Notes under the pieces: generated by a model
Told to the model about the DNA's origin: nothing
Seen by the model: only the letters and a program-made list of their open reading frames with translations
The model's database searches: none
NCBI RefSeq assembly: GCF_900177535.1
Contig: NZ_FXAJ01000002.1
Coordinates: forward strand, 1 to 64,000
DNA: 64,000 bases
Source: Priestia filamentosa
GTDB lineage: Bacteria; Bacillota; Bacilli; Bacillales; Bacillaceae_H
Direction: 5' to 3'
Shown here: piece by piece, positions 1-9,013 of the stretch
How the letters are laid out: each line of letters opens with the position of its first letter
Position numbering within the stretch: the first letter of the stretch is position 1
Position numbers and translations under genes: made by a program

Positions 1-1025
1 AATTCTCGAATCGTTCTTCCTTTAGATACTCGAGCGATAAAGATTCCTACAAATGGAGACCATGCAATCCACCATGCCCAATAAAAGATGGTCCAGCCAT
101 TGATCCAGTTACGATGTTTTTCATTAAGGGGAGCTATACGAAAGCTCATATTAATCAAGTTCTGTAGATAAGTGCCCACTGTATCCGTAAATAAATTCAA
201 CGTAAATAGAGTTGGCCCCAATATAAACGTTAATAGAAATAATACCAATGCGATGGCCATGTTAGCATTACTAAGAATTTTAATTCCTTTTCCCAAACCT
301 GTTAAGGCTGAAATGATAAATAAGATCGTTACAACGAGCACAATAAGAAATTGACTCATAAGATTGGAAGGAATACCGAATAAATAAGATAAACCTCCAT
401 TAATTTGGACAGCTCCAAAACCAAGAGTCGTAGCGACACCGATAACCGTTGCAATAACGGCAATAATATCAATGATTTTCCCTAAAACCCCATCTGCATA
501 TTTCCCGATAACCGGCTTTAATGTAGCACTAATTAAGCTACGCTCTCCTTTTCTAAAGGTAAAGTAAGCTAACGAGAGAGCAATAATTCCATATATTGCC
601 CACGCATGGATACCCCAATGGAAGAAGGTAAACCTCATTGCATCTTTCATGGCTTGATCTGTCCCTGTTTCACCTGTTGGAGAGCTGATTGCATAATGAC
701 TAATGGGTTCAGCTGTACCATAGAACACTAACCCTATTCCCATTCCTGCACTAAAGAGCATAGCAAGCCAGGTCGGGCGTGAAAACTCAGGCTTATCCTC
801 CTGTTTCCCGAGCTTAATTTGACCAATCGGACTTACTAACAAATACAGACAAACGATAACAAAGAACGTTACGACAATTAAATAGTACCAACCAAATGTA
901 TTTGTAATAAAATCTTGCAAATTACTTGTTACAGTTTCAAGTTTTGTGGGCATTGTAATTCCTACAAGAACAAGAAGAGCCAGTATGGCGACTGAAATAT
1001 AAAAAACTATTGAAACCTTTTTCAT
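1..1025 (-). CDS. BCCT-family glycine betaine/choline transporter, OpuD-like (C-terminus cut by window edge)
   Basis: Reading the minus strand from an ATG at 1025 gives an open frame to the window edge, about 341 codons. It has many hydrophobic segments and the family hallmark near the cut end: [20 protein letters not shown], followed by a conserved [13 protein letters not shown] stretch. BCCT carriers are about 500-residue, 12-helix Na+- or H+-coupled importers of betaine, carnitine or choline for osmoprotection; the last third is missing here. The first helix starts at residue 3. A modest GGGAG lies about 14 bases before the ATG. No partner gene is visible. Substrate within the family cannot be told from this part. 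Confidence 0.93.
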   Translation of the reverse strand, partial: MKKVSIVFYISVAILALLVLVGITMPTKLETVTSNLQDFITNTFGWYYLIVVTFFVIVCLYLLVSPIGQIKLGKQEDKPEFSRPTWLAMLFSAGMGIGLVFYGTAEPISHYAISSPTGETGTDQAMKDAMRFTFFHWGIHAWAIYGIIALSLAYFTFRKGERSLISATLKPVIGKYADGVLGKIIDIIAVIATVIGVATTLGFGAVQINGGLSYLFGIPSNLMSQFLIVLVVTILFIISALTGLGKGIKILSNANMAIALVLFLLTFILGPTLFTLNLFTDTVGTYLQNLINMSFRIAPLNEKHRNWINGWTIFYWAWWIAWSPFVGIFIARVSKGRTIRE

Positions 1026-2020
1026 GTTAGATTAAAAACTCCCGTCTTTGATTGATTCGCAGAGGGCTTTACTTCAATTGGATAACATTAAAAGATGTAC
1101 AAGCAATTTAGACACTGTACTTTTTATGAAGCAAGAATAACTACCCCTTAAAGATTGCGTTAATAAAATACTTTGATTAAATTATTTACTTTTTACTTCA
1201 CTCATATTCTAGATTTAAACCAACTTAGCTAACCAAAATACTTACATGGTTTAATTAGATAAGGAACCTCTATAAGGCGTTGTTTTCTGATTCATTTAAT
1301 CACTATTCTTTATTACCTTTTTAACTGTTGTCTTTTTCCTGTTTTTTATCTAATAGGTATGCTACTTCAGTATAATTATTCAGGGGGTATTAGGGGATAT
1401 TTTAATATTATAACATTGATTTTACAGGAATATATTGTAATATGAGTATACAGTAGGGAAGTCGTAAGATCAGATGGTAAAGAATACGAGAGCAAATGGA
1501 CCTGGAATGGAGGATTGAGCTAGATGTATCTTGAAATTTACTCACATGGTTCTTAGGGAAAACGGGACAGTGATACCCTTAACGTATCCAACGTAACTAA
1601 AGTTGTATATCTTATATTCTAAAGAGCAGGAATCTATATAGAGTATCAATATTTGCACTTTATTTGCTTTTAATTTACCTTTGTACCAGAACACTAAATA
1701 ATGGAGATTTAGTACGGGGATTTTATAAGACTCAATCATAATATGAATTCTAAAATGGATGCTAATATAAAAAGAATAGTACGACTGGGCCTGCAATCAG
1801 GGACAAAGTATACGACCATAAAAGAATTTCTGCATTAATGAGTGCCTTCCTCGTATATCTGTGTTAAGTTTATAGACCAAAGAAAAAAATATGTTGAGGG
1901 AGTAGTAATAGAACTGGTAATATTCATATAACTTCAAGGGAAAGTTAACCGTTGTCGAGTATTATTCAATGAATTAGCTTAGCTATTTAAAAGTTGAACA
2001 ATTTGAAGGGAGAATTATAC
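1026..2020. other. Long gene-poor stretch
   Basis: About 1 kb of very AT-rich sequence between the transporter start and the next gene. The longest open frame is an 84-codon minus-strand stretch (1542-1796) with low-complexity, aromatic-rich translation and no ribosome binding site, which I do not accept as a gene. No repeat, hairpin with a U-run or recognisable remnant was seen. Confidence 0.5.
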
Positions 2021-2689
2021 ATGAAACTGTATCAAGTAAGAAAAGGACAATTTGTATATTTTAACAATGAGTTACACAAGATTTATTCTGTGAAGCCTGT
2101 ATACAAACAGTCAGTTCATCTTATCAAGCTGAAAGATTTAACACAGCATTTAACAAATGCCTCGAAAGTTGAAAGATATAAACCTAAACACCTTGATAGC
2201 TTTATTTTCAACCATAAGACGTATACTCTTCACAAGGAGAAAAAAGCTGAAGAAGGAGACTATATCTTAATTACAAATCCAAGTCCCGATTACTTGGATC
2301 ACTATTCATTACATGAAATTGAAATTGTATCGTCTGTTGAAACCAAAGGAGTCATTACAACTAAGTCTAATGGGGTCAAACATAATGAATATTTATTGAT
2401 GGTTCCGGGCCGTGATAATGACAGTCAACCTATAGATTATTTAGATAAAAATATGGCAGATAGTGATTTAATAAGCAATGATTCTGTTCAACCTGCCAAA
2501 AGTACACAAGGTGATATGCCGAATATTGGTGATGTATATAAAAAACGAGATGGCAATCATTCTATTGAGGCCATGGTCGTCGCCATCAACGGTGAAACGA
2601 TTATTTTGGGAAATAATTTAGAACTCTCCTTGAATGAGTTAAATAATAGTGAAATATGGGAGTTTCAATATAGTCTCCTGGAGGACTGA
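2021..2689 (+). CDS. Hypothetical protein with an EF-P/KOW-like N-terminal barrel pattern
   Basis: A 222-residue cytoplasmic protein. The ATG at 2021 is chosen over an upstream TTG at 1994 because GAAGGGAG (2005-2012) sits 8 bases before it. I do not recognise the family. The first 45 residues (KGQFVYFNNELHKIYSVKPV then HLIKLKDL) have the spacing of an SH3-like/KOW barrel such as the EF-P N-domain, but the match is a visual impression. The middle (about 130-175) is polar and Asp/Ser/Asn-rich, likely a linker. A second small beta-rich segment (about 178-222; IGDVYKKRDG, AMVVAING, IILGNNLELSLNEL) follows. There are no membrane segments or signal peptide. It stands alone with long flanks. Confidence 0.7.
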   Translation: MKLYQVRKGQFVYFNNELHKIYSVKPVYKQSVHLIKLKDLTQHLTNASKVERYKPKHLDSFIFNHKTYTLHKEKKAEEGDYILITNPSPDYLDHYSLHEIEIVSSVETKGVITTKSNGVKHNEYLLMVPGRDNDSQPIDYLDKNMADSDLISNDSVQPAKSTQGDMPNIGDVYKKRDGNHSIEAMVVAINGETIILGNNLELSLNELNNSEIWEFQYSLLED

Positions 2690-3010
2690 CCATAAGTAAG
2701 GCATACCATAAATAGCAAGAGCCTGATGGGATTATTCATTCATCCCTCCCTAACAGTTCTGTGAAATTTCTCTATTGCTTTTTAATGATCCTTTTTCCTA
2801 TTCATATTGGTAAAATGATTCAAATATAAATTCCTTCTTTTAAAGTCCCCTCACTATAATCTTCTATATACTTAGTTATATGTGAAGAAGATTGATTTTT
2901 ATAAACATAGCTCTTTTTTTGTAATTAATGCCGAAGATCTTAGCAAAACACAGATAAATGTAGAAAATGCATAGCTTCTTCCTAATAAGTGGCTACATAA
3001 GAGTGGATTA
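2690..3010. other. Intergenic stretch, nothing recognised
   Basis: AT-rich sequence between the hypothetical gene and the terminator of the minus-strand small gene. No supported open frame, no ribosome binding site leading into a frame and no terminator for the upstream plus-strand gene was found. Confidence 0.4.
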
Positions 3011-3045
3011 AAAAAGCCGTTGAACTTATTAGTTCAACGGCTTCT
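3011..3045 (-). terminator. Rho-independent terminator of the 78-aa gene
   Basis: AGCCGTTGAACT (3015-3026) pairs perfectly with AGTTCAACGGCT (3031-3042) around a 4-base loop. On the minus strand the stem is followed by a run of U, so it ends the small gene at 3097-3333. Confidence 0.85.
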
Positions 3046-3096
3046 CTTATACATGTTAAGGTTTGTTATGTAAATACTTTCGCTTCTTCCTAAGTA

Positions 3097-3333
3097 TTAT
3101 GAACAACAGTAGATAACTTTATCAAAGGCATCTTCAGGAATATACAATTTCTTATTCTTAACCTTATAAGGAATGTTATTCTCTTCAAGGAGTCCTAGAT
3201 ATTCAGGATATATAGAATTGTTATTTCCAATCAGTTGTACATATTCACCACTATATCCTCTTGTAGTAAGGTATGTAAATATAACTATGGTTAAAGTTGT
3301 TATACATAATAGAAAGATTATAAATTTTTTCAC
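3097..3333 (-). CDS. Small membrane-anchored hypothetical protein
   Basis: A 78-residue product starting at a GTG (3333) preceded by AGGAGG five bases away, which supports translation. Residues 3-21 (FIIFLLCITTLTIVIFTYL) form one hydrophobic segment, read as an uncleaved anchor or a signal peptide; there is no clear lipobox. The rest is a short extracytoplasmic domain (residues 28-75) with mixed polar residues ending in two Cys (KVIYCCS). I do not recognise the family. The gene has its own terminator and no operon partners. Confidence 0.7.
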   Translation of the reverse strand: MKKFIIFLLCITTLTIVIFTYLTTRGYSGEYVQLIGNNNSIYPEYLGLLEENNIPYKVKNKKLYIPEDAFDKVIYCCS

Positions 3334-3575
3334 CTTTTCCTCCTGCTATAAATAAATTCTTAGTTATTTAATGATTCTCTCATATTAATGTATGAATTTC
3401 CAAAATTTCAATAGTTTTCAAGATAACTTATATTCTTTTTCTTACAATCAAATGGGTTGATTTATAAATTCCTAGTAGATGATTAAAAGCCAATGGGATG
3501 ATTTCTTCATCAAATATTTATATACTTGATGTATATACAATATTATAATTATATAAAGGAAGTTGGTGCACTTTT

Positions 3576-4433
3576 TTGGAACGAAAAGTACATACTCTTG
3601 TCATTGAGGATAAGACCATTGAATATTCCAAGGTTGGAGAGGGGATACCTATTCTCATGTTTCATGGTGGACATTCTAATTGTTATGAGGAGTTGGGCTA
3701 TGCAGAGCTTGTAAAACAAGGATTTTCACTCATCACTCCTTCTAGACCTGGATATGGGCGAACTTCTAAGGAAATTGCAGATAGTCTTTTCACCACTTCT
3801 ACATTTTATGTGAAATTATTGGATCATTTACATATAGATAAAATTCACATCCTTGCTGTGTCTGCGGGGGGTCCAAGTGGAATTAGTTTTGCAGCTCATT
3901 TTCCTGATCGAACATTGAGCCTTACCTTACAGAGTGCTGTCACGAAAGAGTGGTTGACTAAAAAAGATAAAGAATATAAAGCTGCACAAATTATCTTTCA
4001 TCCTTCTTTTGAAAAATTCACATGGAAAGTAATCGCCTGTCTCAATAACTGTTTTCCCACTTTTACTTTTAAATGCTTTATTCCTTCATTTAGTAAGCTT
4101 TCACCTAAAGATGTTATGCTTCAAATTGACAAAGAGAGTATTGAATCCGTACGTAAAATGAATAATCATTATCGTTCACAATATGGATTTCTTATTGACC
4201 TTGCACAAGTTAATGAACTTACCTCTCCTACTCTTCAAGCTATTGCCTGTCCAACGTTAATTATGCATAGTAAAAATGATAATGCTGTACCGTTAGAACA
4301 TGCTTATTTTGCGCATAGTAAAATCAATCAATCAGAGCTTTGTTTACTTGATTGTTGGAGCCATTTAATTTGGCTTGGAGATCAATCTACAGGGGTAAGC
4401 AAGAAAGTCGTATCATTTCTTCATAGAGAATGA
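3576..4433 (+). CDS. Alpha/beta-fold hydrolase
   Basis: A 285-residue cytosolic hydrolase. The TTG start at 3576 follows AAAGGAAG by about 13 bases. The oxyanion motif HGG is at 30-32. The nucleophile elbow is AVSAGG with Ser96; the usual first Gly of GxSxG is replaced by Ala, a known variation. The acid is probably the Asp in HSKNDNAVP and the base the His in WSHLIW near the C-terminus. The PGYGRTS segment at 58-64 is typical of the cap/acid region. Substrate cannot be inferred: no neighbour belongs to a shared pathway. The gene ends inside its own terminator stem. Confidence 0.85.
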   Translation: MERKVHTLVIEDKTIEYSKVGEGIPILMFHGGHSNCYEELGYAELVKQGFSLITPSRPGYGRTSKEIADSLFTTSTFYVKLLDHLHIDKIHILAVSAGGPSGISFAAHFPDRTLSLTLQSAVTKEWLTKKDKEYKAAQIIFHPSFEKFTWKVIACLNNCFPTFTFKCFIPSFSKLSPKDVMLQIDKESIESVRKMNNHYRSQYGFLIDLAQVNELTSPTLQAIACPTLIMHSKNDNAVPLEHAYFAHSKINQSELCLLDCWSHLIWLGDQSTGVSKKVVSFLHRE

Positions 4434-4450
4434 TACGACTTTCTTGTTTA
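4401..4450 (+). terminator. Terminator overlapping the 3' end of the hydrolase gene
   Basis: A perfect 17-bp stem (4401-4417 with 4429-4445, core AGAAAGTCGTATCAT) surrounds an 11-base loop. The stop codon TGA (4431-4433) lies inside the right arm, so the last dozen codons double as the left arm. It is followed by TTCTTGTTTATT. Confidence 0.8.
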
Positions 4451-4575
4451 TTGAGTCACTCCTAATAATAGACATTATATGAACTACCCTTGTATATCCT
4501 ATATAGTCTGCAATAGAAAAACCTACTGAACAGCGGGACTGACCCCTGATTTCGAGACAGGGATCAAAACACCTT

Positions 4576-5430
4576 TTAAACAGCTAGTTGTCGGTATTGT
4601 ACCGGTGACTGGTTGTTTAGTTTCGTTTGAATACGGATATGGTTATAATAAGTAATGTAGCTTTCGACAGTTTGTTCTACGATGGCAGTCGTAGTACATG
4701 TTAACTCGTCGAGGTAAAACGTTTCAGACTTTAGGCTGGAATGAAACGATTCAATGGAGGCATTATCTGCAGGTGTCCCTTTGCGGGACATACTCATGAT
4801 GATGCCTCTTTCTTTGACTTTTCGTTGATACGCATATGATGTGTAAACCGAACCTTGGTCGCTATGCAACGTACATCCCTCAGGTAAAGAAGGGAGTTGA
4901 CTTAATGTATCTAAAACAAACTCTACGTTTTGACAATCACTCACTGAATACGCAATGATTTCGCCATTAAATAAATCTTGAATACTTGAAAGATACAACT
5001 GTTTAGGTCCAAAAGGCAAGTAGGTAATATCGGTAACCAGCTTTTGAAGAGGGCGCTCTGCTCGGAAATTACGGTTTAACACGTTTTCTGCAACCTGATA
5101 AGGTTGTCCTGTTTGTTTCCGTTTTTTCCTTTTCACACGACATTGCCAACCGTATTTCTGCATGACACGCTGTACTACTTTATGGTTGATATGCATGGTT
5201 TGATTGAGTAACGCTGTAATTTTTCGATAGCCATATCGAAATTTATGTTTACGGCACTGTTCACCAACTTTTCGTTCTATCCATTTCTTTCTCTTCGTTT
5301 CTTCTCCTTGCTCATTTTTCTGCCAACGATAATAAGTGGATCGAGGAATACCCAGGCACTGACAGATTTGAGAGATAGGCAGTTTCTCTTTTAATTCCTC
5401 TACTAAGTTCAATACAACTTCTGGTACCAC
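4576..5430 (-). CDS. IS3-family OrfB, DDE integrase-type transposase
   Basis: 284 residues counted from a GTG at 5430, but the natural product is probably the OrfAB fusion. An HTH_21-type segment (about 58-77, HKFRYGYRKITALLN) is followed by an rve catalytic core with D134 (LVTDITYLPF), D191 (LHSDQGSVYTS) and E227 (DNASIESFHSSLKSE). The D191-E227 gap is exactly the 35 residues typical of DD(35)E enzymes. All three catalytic residues are present. The -1 frame is open upstream of the GTG through the slip site, as expected for frameshift expression. Confidence 0.95.
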   Translation of the reverse strand: MVPEVVLNLVEELKEKLPISQICQCLGIPRSTYYRWQKNEQGEETKRKKWIERKVGEQCRKHKFRYGYRKITALLNQTMHINHKVVQRVMQKYGWQCRVKRKKRKQTGQPYQVAENVLNRNFRAERPLQKLVTDITYLPFGPKQLYLSSIQDLFNGEIIAYSVSDCQNVEFVLDTLSQLPSLPEGCTLHSDQGSVYTSYAYQRKVKERGIIMSMSRKGTPADNASIESFHSSLKSETFYLDELTCTTTAIVEQTVESYITYYNHIRIQTKLNNQSPVQYRQLAV

Positions 5431-5732
5431 TCCCTTTCCAACTCTTTGTACTTTTTTAAGACTTCAATCTGTTGTTTTAAATATCGATTTTCAGCTTGTA
5501 ACTTTGATGGAGTATCTTGAGAATGAGGCCCTTTTTGATGGGTGTATGTTTGCCCAACGGGCTGTGCCAAGCGATAGGATTCTCCATTTCTATGCCACCT
5601 CATCCATGTTTTGAGTTGTGTATGGTTGCGGATTTGTAAAGCTTCCATAACTTCTTTGACCGGTACTCCTGCCAATCTCATTTCAATTGCTTTTAATTTC
5701 ACTTCTACTGGATAGCTCACTCTTTTTCCCAT
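5409..5732 (-). CDS. IS3-family OrfA (helix-turn-helix, leucine zipper)
   Basis: A 107-residue protein. Residues 1-60 are a homeodomain-like HTH (PVEVKLKAIEMRLAGVPVKE then LKTWMRWHRNG), which binds the IS ends. Residues 77-100 (LQAENRYLKQQIEVLKKYKE) form a short coiled coil used for multimerisation with OrfAB. The frame ends 22 bases inside OrfB. The AAAAAAG heptamer near its end allows a -1 shift into OrfB. Confidence 0.92.
   Translation of the reverse strand: MGKRVSYPVEVKLKAIEMRLAGVPVKEVMEALQIRNHTQLKTWMRWHRNGESYRLAQPVGQTYTHQKGPHSQDTPSKLQAENRYLKQQIEVLKKYKELEREWYQKLY
5451..5457 (-). promoter_or_regulatory. Programmed -1 frameshift heptamer A_AAA_AAG
   Basis: In the OrfA frame the codons read TTA AAA AAG, so the heptamer A AAA AAG is phased X_XXY_YYZ. 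Slipping by -1 enters the OrfB frame, which has no stop between here and the OrfB GTG. Confidence 0.85.
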
Positions 5733-6010
5733 AGAAAAAACACCTCCAAGTTATTGTTAGGTACTACATACCCGTTTTTTAACTTAAAGGTGTTTTTTAT
5801 TTGTCTCACTCTATGGGGTCAGTCCCCAGTACAGCAGTAGGTTTTTCTATAATATAATTTAGTGTTATGGGGGGATGTTTGTTACATCTTGATTAGTTTG
5901 CCTTATTTATAACATATTATTCATTAGATAGTCATCATTAGGCTTATGAAGAAAGACTCACCCATAAGCTCTTTCGCATCAAACAAATGATAATTTGAAT
6001 AAAGAGAGAG

Positions 6011-6416
6011 TCAATTACGACATTTTCTCTTTCTTTTTTTTTGACTACTACTTCGTTTTACTATTTGATAGCCTGGAGTGGAGTTTAAATGAGGTGCTTG
6101 TCCTGTTGCCACAGATTTTCCTTCCTATTCTATAAGTATTTTTCTTTAGAAAAAGAGGATTATTGGAGATGTTTAGGATGTCTATCTTGTTGTTGATTAA
6201 GTTCTTCAAAGATATTGGAAGAATAATTAGGCATGGATGAAGTAGGTGAATGGCGGAAGATGCTTTTAATTTAGCTAACTGAGGGAAATATGTATTCAAT
6301 AAATTTTTGAATTCTCCCACTGTTAGAGGCTTTGCATCATCGTGAAGCTCATAACCTAGTTGTCCATTGGGTTCAATGGTTTCGATTTTTACGAATCTTT
6401 TATATTTTCCTATAAA
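6011..6416 (-). pseudogene. Decayed gene of unknown function, at least two frameshifts
   Basis: Three successive minus-strand frames each give protein-like sequence but none is complete. The first (from 6416) contains [20 protein letters not shown] and then [19 protein letters not shown]. The next frame continues with [20 protein letters not shown] and [14 protein letters not shown] before a stop. The third reads [20 protein letters not shown] then [16 protein letters not shown] and stops at 6011. No start codon with a ribosome binding site remains. I infer one ancestral protein of about 130 residues with a Lys/Arg-rich tail. The family is not recognised. A single 90-codon frame that crosses this region (6048-6320) is probably only part of it. 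Confidence 0.5.
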
Positions 6417-6507
6417 TCATTAAAGTCCATGCTAAAATAAATTTAAGAAAGAATGGACTTAAACTAATAGAACAAATGATATTGAAAATGGGAGAGGTAG
6501 ATAGGAA

Positions 6508-7332
6508 ATGGAAATGAACGACTTTAAAAGAGCGGCAATACAAGTTCCCGGATCAAGCCTATATTATGAGGTTAATGGAAAAGGTCCTTTCCTTCTTTTG
6601 ATACACGGAGGAGGGGGGGATGCTGATAAATTTCAACGGATTTCCTCCCGACTTGCAGACCATTATACAGTGATTACGTATGACAGGAGAGGACATTCGC
6701 GAAGTAAACTCGATAATAGAACTGAGGATTATAATGTAGAAACACACAGTGACGACGCCCACCGCCTACTAGCTAAACTGACAGATAAGCCAGCTTATGT
6801 TTTCGGAAGTAGCTCCGGTGCTGTCATTGCACTTGATTTATGTATACGTCATCCAGAACAGGTCAGTGTACTAATTCCTCATGAGCCCGTTCTATTGCCA
6901 CTTTTAGGCCACGACGAGCAAATTCAAGCTAGGGAATTTATGGAAGCGCTCAAGAAGAACCATAAAAGTGCAGTTGAACATTTATTGTCACATTCAAAAA
7001 AGGACATTAGTAATTCTACACAATCAACTGATGTGAAAACCGAACGTCTCTTTCATAATTCAACGTATTTTGTTGAGCGTGAAATTGAGGGGATTCTTAA
7101 TTATTCATTAGATATTAGCGCATTAAAATCCGCATTAAAGGATTCAACAATGAAGCTACTCCCAGCTGGCGGCGTTGATTCACAGAGCTTTTTTGCTTAT
7201 CATTGCGCTGGCGCATTAGCAAGATTACTAGGAACAGAGATAGTAGAGTTCCCTGGTGATCATGGGGGTTATAACACCGAATATTATAAGGGATTTGCTG
7301 AGAAGTTACACAATGTTTTAAAGAGTATATAA
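6508..7332 (+). CDS. Alpha/beta-fold hydrolase
   Basis: 274 residues, ATG at 6508, with GGGAGAGG upstream. The oxyanion loop HGGGGD is at 33-38, and the nucleophile elbow GSSSG at 100-104 gives Ser102. YDRRGHSRS (58-66) is the usual strand-4 motif of this superfamily. The catalytic His is likely that in GDHGGYNTE near the C-terminus, with an acid possibly in the PAGGVDSQ segment. No signal peptide, so cytosolic. Members include esterases, haloperoxidase-like and epoxide-hydrolase-like enzymes; the substrate cannot be assigned. It is monocistronic with its own terminator. Confidence 0.87.
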   Translation: MEMNDFKRAAIQVPGSSLYYEVNGKGPFLLLIHGGGGDADKFQRISSRLADHYTVITYDRRGHSRSKLDNRTEDYNVETHSDDAHRLLAKLTDKPAYVFGSSSGAVIALDLCIRHPEQVSVLIPHEPVLLPLLGHDEQIQAREFMEALKKNHKSAVEHLLSHSKKDISNSTQSTDVKTERLFHNSTYFVEREIEGILNYSLDISALKSALKDSTMKLLPAGGVDSQSFFAYHCAGALARLLGTEIVEFPGDHGGYNTEYYKGFAEKLHNVLKSI

Positions 7333-7354
7333 CCTATATTTCCACAATAAATTT

Positions 7355-7388
7355 AAAAAGTGTTCTTCAAAATGGAGAGCACTTTTTT
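7355..7388 (+). terminator. Terminator after the 274-aa hydrolase
   Basis: AAAAAGTGTTCT (7355-7366) pairs with AGAGCACTTTTTT (7376-7388) with one mismatch, ending in a T-run. Confidence 0.75.
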
Positions 7389-7614
7389 AATCAAGTATAG
7401 ATTAATTGTGAATGAGTAATTAGGGGAACATCAGGAAAATGTAAAATTACAACGTTAAACATCCTTTTATAACAATTTTTAGGTTATATACCTTCAACAT
7501 ATAGGAAACAAAAATCAACCATAAAATATTTTTAAGGTTGTCTTTCACCATTTAATGTACAATTAACATTGCACGTTTAAAAAATCATAATATTCAAATA
7601 TAGGAGAAATAGTT

Positions 7615-8100
7615 ATGAGAAAACAAGAATATGATTGGGTAAAGCAAACAAGACACATTTTATTAGATCAGTGCAGACAATTAAACGAGGGAGATTTTAC
7701 AAAAGAGCTTGGGTTCGGTTCTCAAAGTGTCAGAGATTCTTTAATTCACATGGCAGGTTGCTATCATGCCTGGCTTGGCTCTTTTGTATTATTACAAACT
7801 AAAGCCCCTTTATTAACAAAAGAAGTGATTAGTAATATGAAGGTAAACGATATTCAAGTCTATTTTGAACAAGCAGATGTATATGTGGATGATGTATTTA
7901 AACAATTTAGTCATAAATTCGATGATGTTATTGAAAGAGAACTTTCCTGGAAGCCAGGCAGTGGTATTGTCAAGAAAACACCCCATCAATTGCTACTACA
8001 TTCCATTACACATGAGTTTCATCATAAAGGTCAAATTGTAGCTATGCTACGTTTATTGGGATACACTCCTAACAATACAGACATCTTAGGATTATCTTAA
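7615..8100 (+). CDS. DinB-family metal-binding protein
   Basis: 161 residues, ATG at 7615 after TATAGGAGAAAT. DinB/YfiT proteins are four-helix bundles with a three-His metal site; the candidates here are H45 (LIHMAGCYH) and the H133-H136/H137 group (ITHEFHHKGQ). In Bacillales the superfamily includes thiol transferases that use bacillithiol and many proteins of unknown role, and the name comes from a DNA-damage-inducible member. There is no SOS box that I could identify. The flanking genes give no functional clue. Confidence 0.88.
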   Translation: MRKQEYDWVKQTRHILLDQCRQLNEGDFTKELGFGSQSVRDSLIHMAGCYHAWLGSFVLLQTKAPLLTKEVISNMKVNDIQVYFEQADVYVDDVFKQFSHKFDDVIERELSWKPGSGIVKKTPHQLLLHSITHEFHHKGQIVAMLRLLGYTPNNTDILGLS

Positions 8101-8199
8101 AAAGAGATTATAGGAGTTAATATAAGCAATTTTTGTGCTTATAATCAACACTAAGGAAACAGCTGAATTAGTTGGTTCGAACAGATCAGATAAGATTTA

Positions 8200-8301
8200 A
8201 TGGGTAGCTTTATTGAAAAAACGAGAACGTTTATTCGCGAAGCCTCTTCTGTATTTACTATTCGTTCATACCAAGAGTTTACATATTCTGCGATGTTTTA
8301 A
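8200..8301 (+). other. Short 33-codon open frame, doubtful
   Basis: An ATG at 8200 opens a 33-codon frame containing GSFIEKTRTFIREASSVFTI, with normal-looking amino acid use. There is no ribosome binding site, and upstream codons are closed. It may be a gene remnant; no family is recognised. Confidence 0.2.
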
Positions 8302-8370
8302 AACTACATTTCTTTGAACATAGAATAGTGTCAAACAACATAATTTTGTTAGTAAAGGGAGGCCTGCGAT

Positions 8371-8775
8371 ATGAATAATTTTGATTCAATTTGTGAACAA
8401 TTTGCTACAATACTTAAAGGGAAAAGTAAAGTAACTCAAGGTAGTTGTTCTGTCTCATTGCATCGCAATTTTAAAGTGTTTGTTCAAGGGCGTCAAAGCA
8501 GTTCTGTTTCGCCAGCGGAAGTCTTATTTGAATCATTAGATCAAAGCGGTAATGCATTAAACTTGGCTGAAATCGCTGTTTTACAGGAAGAGATTCCTCG
8601 TTTTATGTATTCAATTGTACAACAGGGTTTGAGTGTGAGTGCCCTACATAATCACTGGTTATTTACTAATCCTCTAATTATGTATATTCACATTCAATCT
8701 ATTGAGCCTCCATTAAGTTTTGCCAAAAAGATGGCACATTCATTTTCATTTTTACGCAGTTATCCCGTTGCCTAA
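8371..8775 (+). CDS. DUF1259 (LppY/LpqO-like) protein
   Basis: 134 residues, ATG at 8371 after GGGAGGCC. The C-terminal half carries the DUF1259 signature, a His-rich strand ALHNHWLFTNPLIMYIHIQS (H93, H95, H107), followed by the usual LSFAKKMAHSF helix. Known DUF1259 proteins often have two copies of this domain and are secreted lipoproteins; this one is a single domain without a signal peptide. Its biochemical role is not established. The gene faces a bidirectional terminator shared with the next minus-strand gene. Confidence 0.8.
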   Translation: MNNFDSICEQFATILKGKSKVTQGSCSVSLHRNFKVFVQGRQSSSVSPAEVLFESLDQSGNALNLAEIAVLQEEIPRFMYSIVQQGLSVSALHNHWLFTNPLIMYIHIQSIEPPLSFAKKMAHSFSFLRSYPVA

Positions 8776-8919
8776 GCAAGTTTTAAATAAATTGAAATAG
8801 TTAAAAAGAGAAATAATGGTTCTCCTTTTAATTTTCGCTCCATATAATCTTAAAATTTATTTATCTTAAGTAATTGTTTGTAAAACGGAAGGTCCGTAAA
8901 AGTATATATAAATGAAAAG

Positions 8920-8966
8920 AAAAAGCGCAAACTCATCGGCACTGAACGAGTTTGCGCTTTTTCTAC
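8920..8966. terminator. Bidirectional terminator between convergent genes
   Basis: AAAAAGCGCAAACTC (8920-8934) pairs perfectly with GAGTTTGCGCTTTTT (8948-8962). It has an A-run before and a T-run after, serving the DUF1259 gene and the minus-strand hydrolase. Confidence 0.9.
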
Positions 8967-9013
8967 TTCTTGGAACGTATTCTATGTAAACTAAAAATGT
9001 ATAGAATTCATAT

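Larger units (their letters stand above)
4534..5830 (-). mobile_element. IS3-family insertion sequence, intact-looking, about 1.3 kb
   Basis: Terminal inverted repeats share GGGACTGACCCC (left 4535-4546; right complement of 5815-5826), and ACACCTTT occurs further inside both ends. A candidate target duplication ACAG is at 4530-4533 and 5831-5834; the exact outer ends are uncertain by one to three bases. Two overlapping minus-strand frames encode OrfA and OrfB, joined by a canonical A_AAA_AAG slip site. Length, 4-bp duplication and DDE spacing all fit IS3. Nothing is visibly broken, so it may still be mobile. Confidence 0.9.
4514..5849. other. Transcription terminator split by an IS3-family insertion
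   Basis: TAGAAAAACCTACTG (4514-4528) lies just outside the left IS end and its exact reverse complement CAGTAGGTTTTTCTA (5835-5849) just outside the right end. Removing the IS and one ACAG copy restores a 15-bp perfect stem with a 5-base loop (AACAG) followed by T-rich sequence: a classic terminator hairpin whose loop was the target. Confidence 0.75.

Noticed and set aside
1542-1796. 84-codon minus-strand frame
   Set aside because: No ribosome site, aromatic-rich low-quality translation and no family resemblance.
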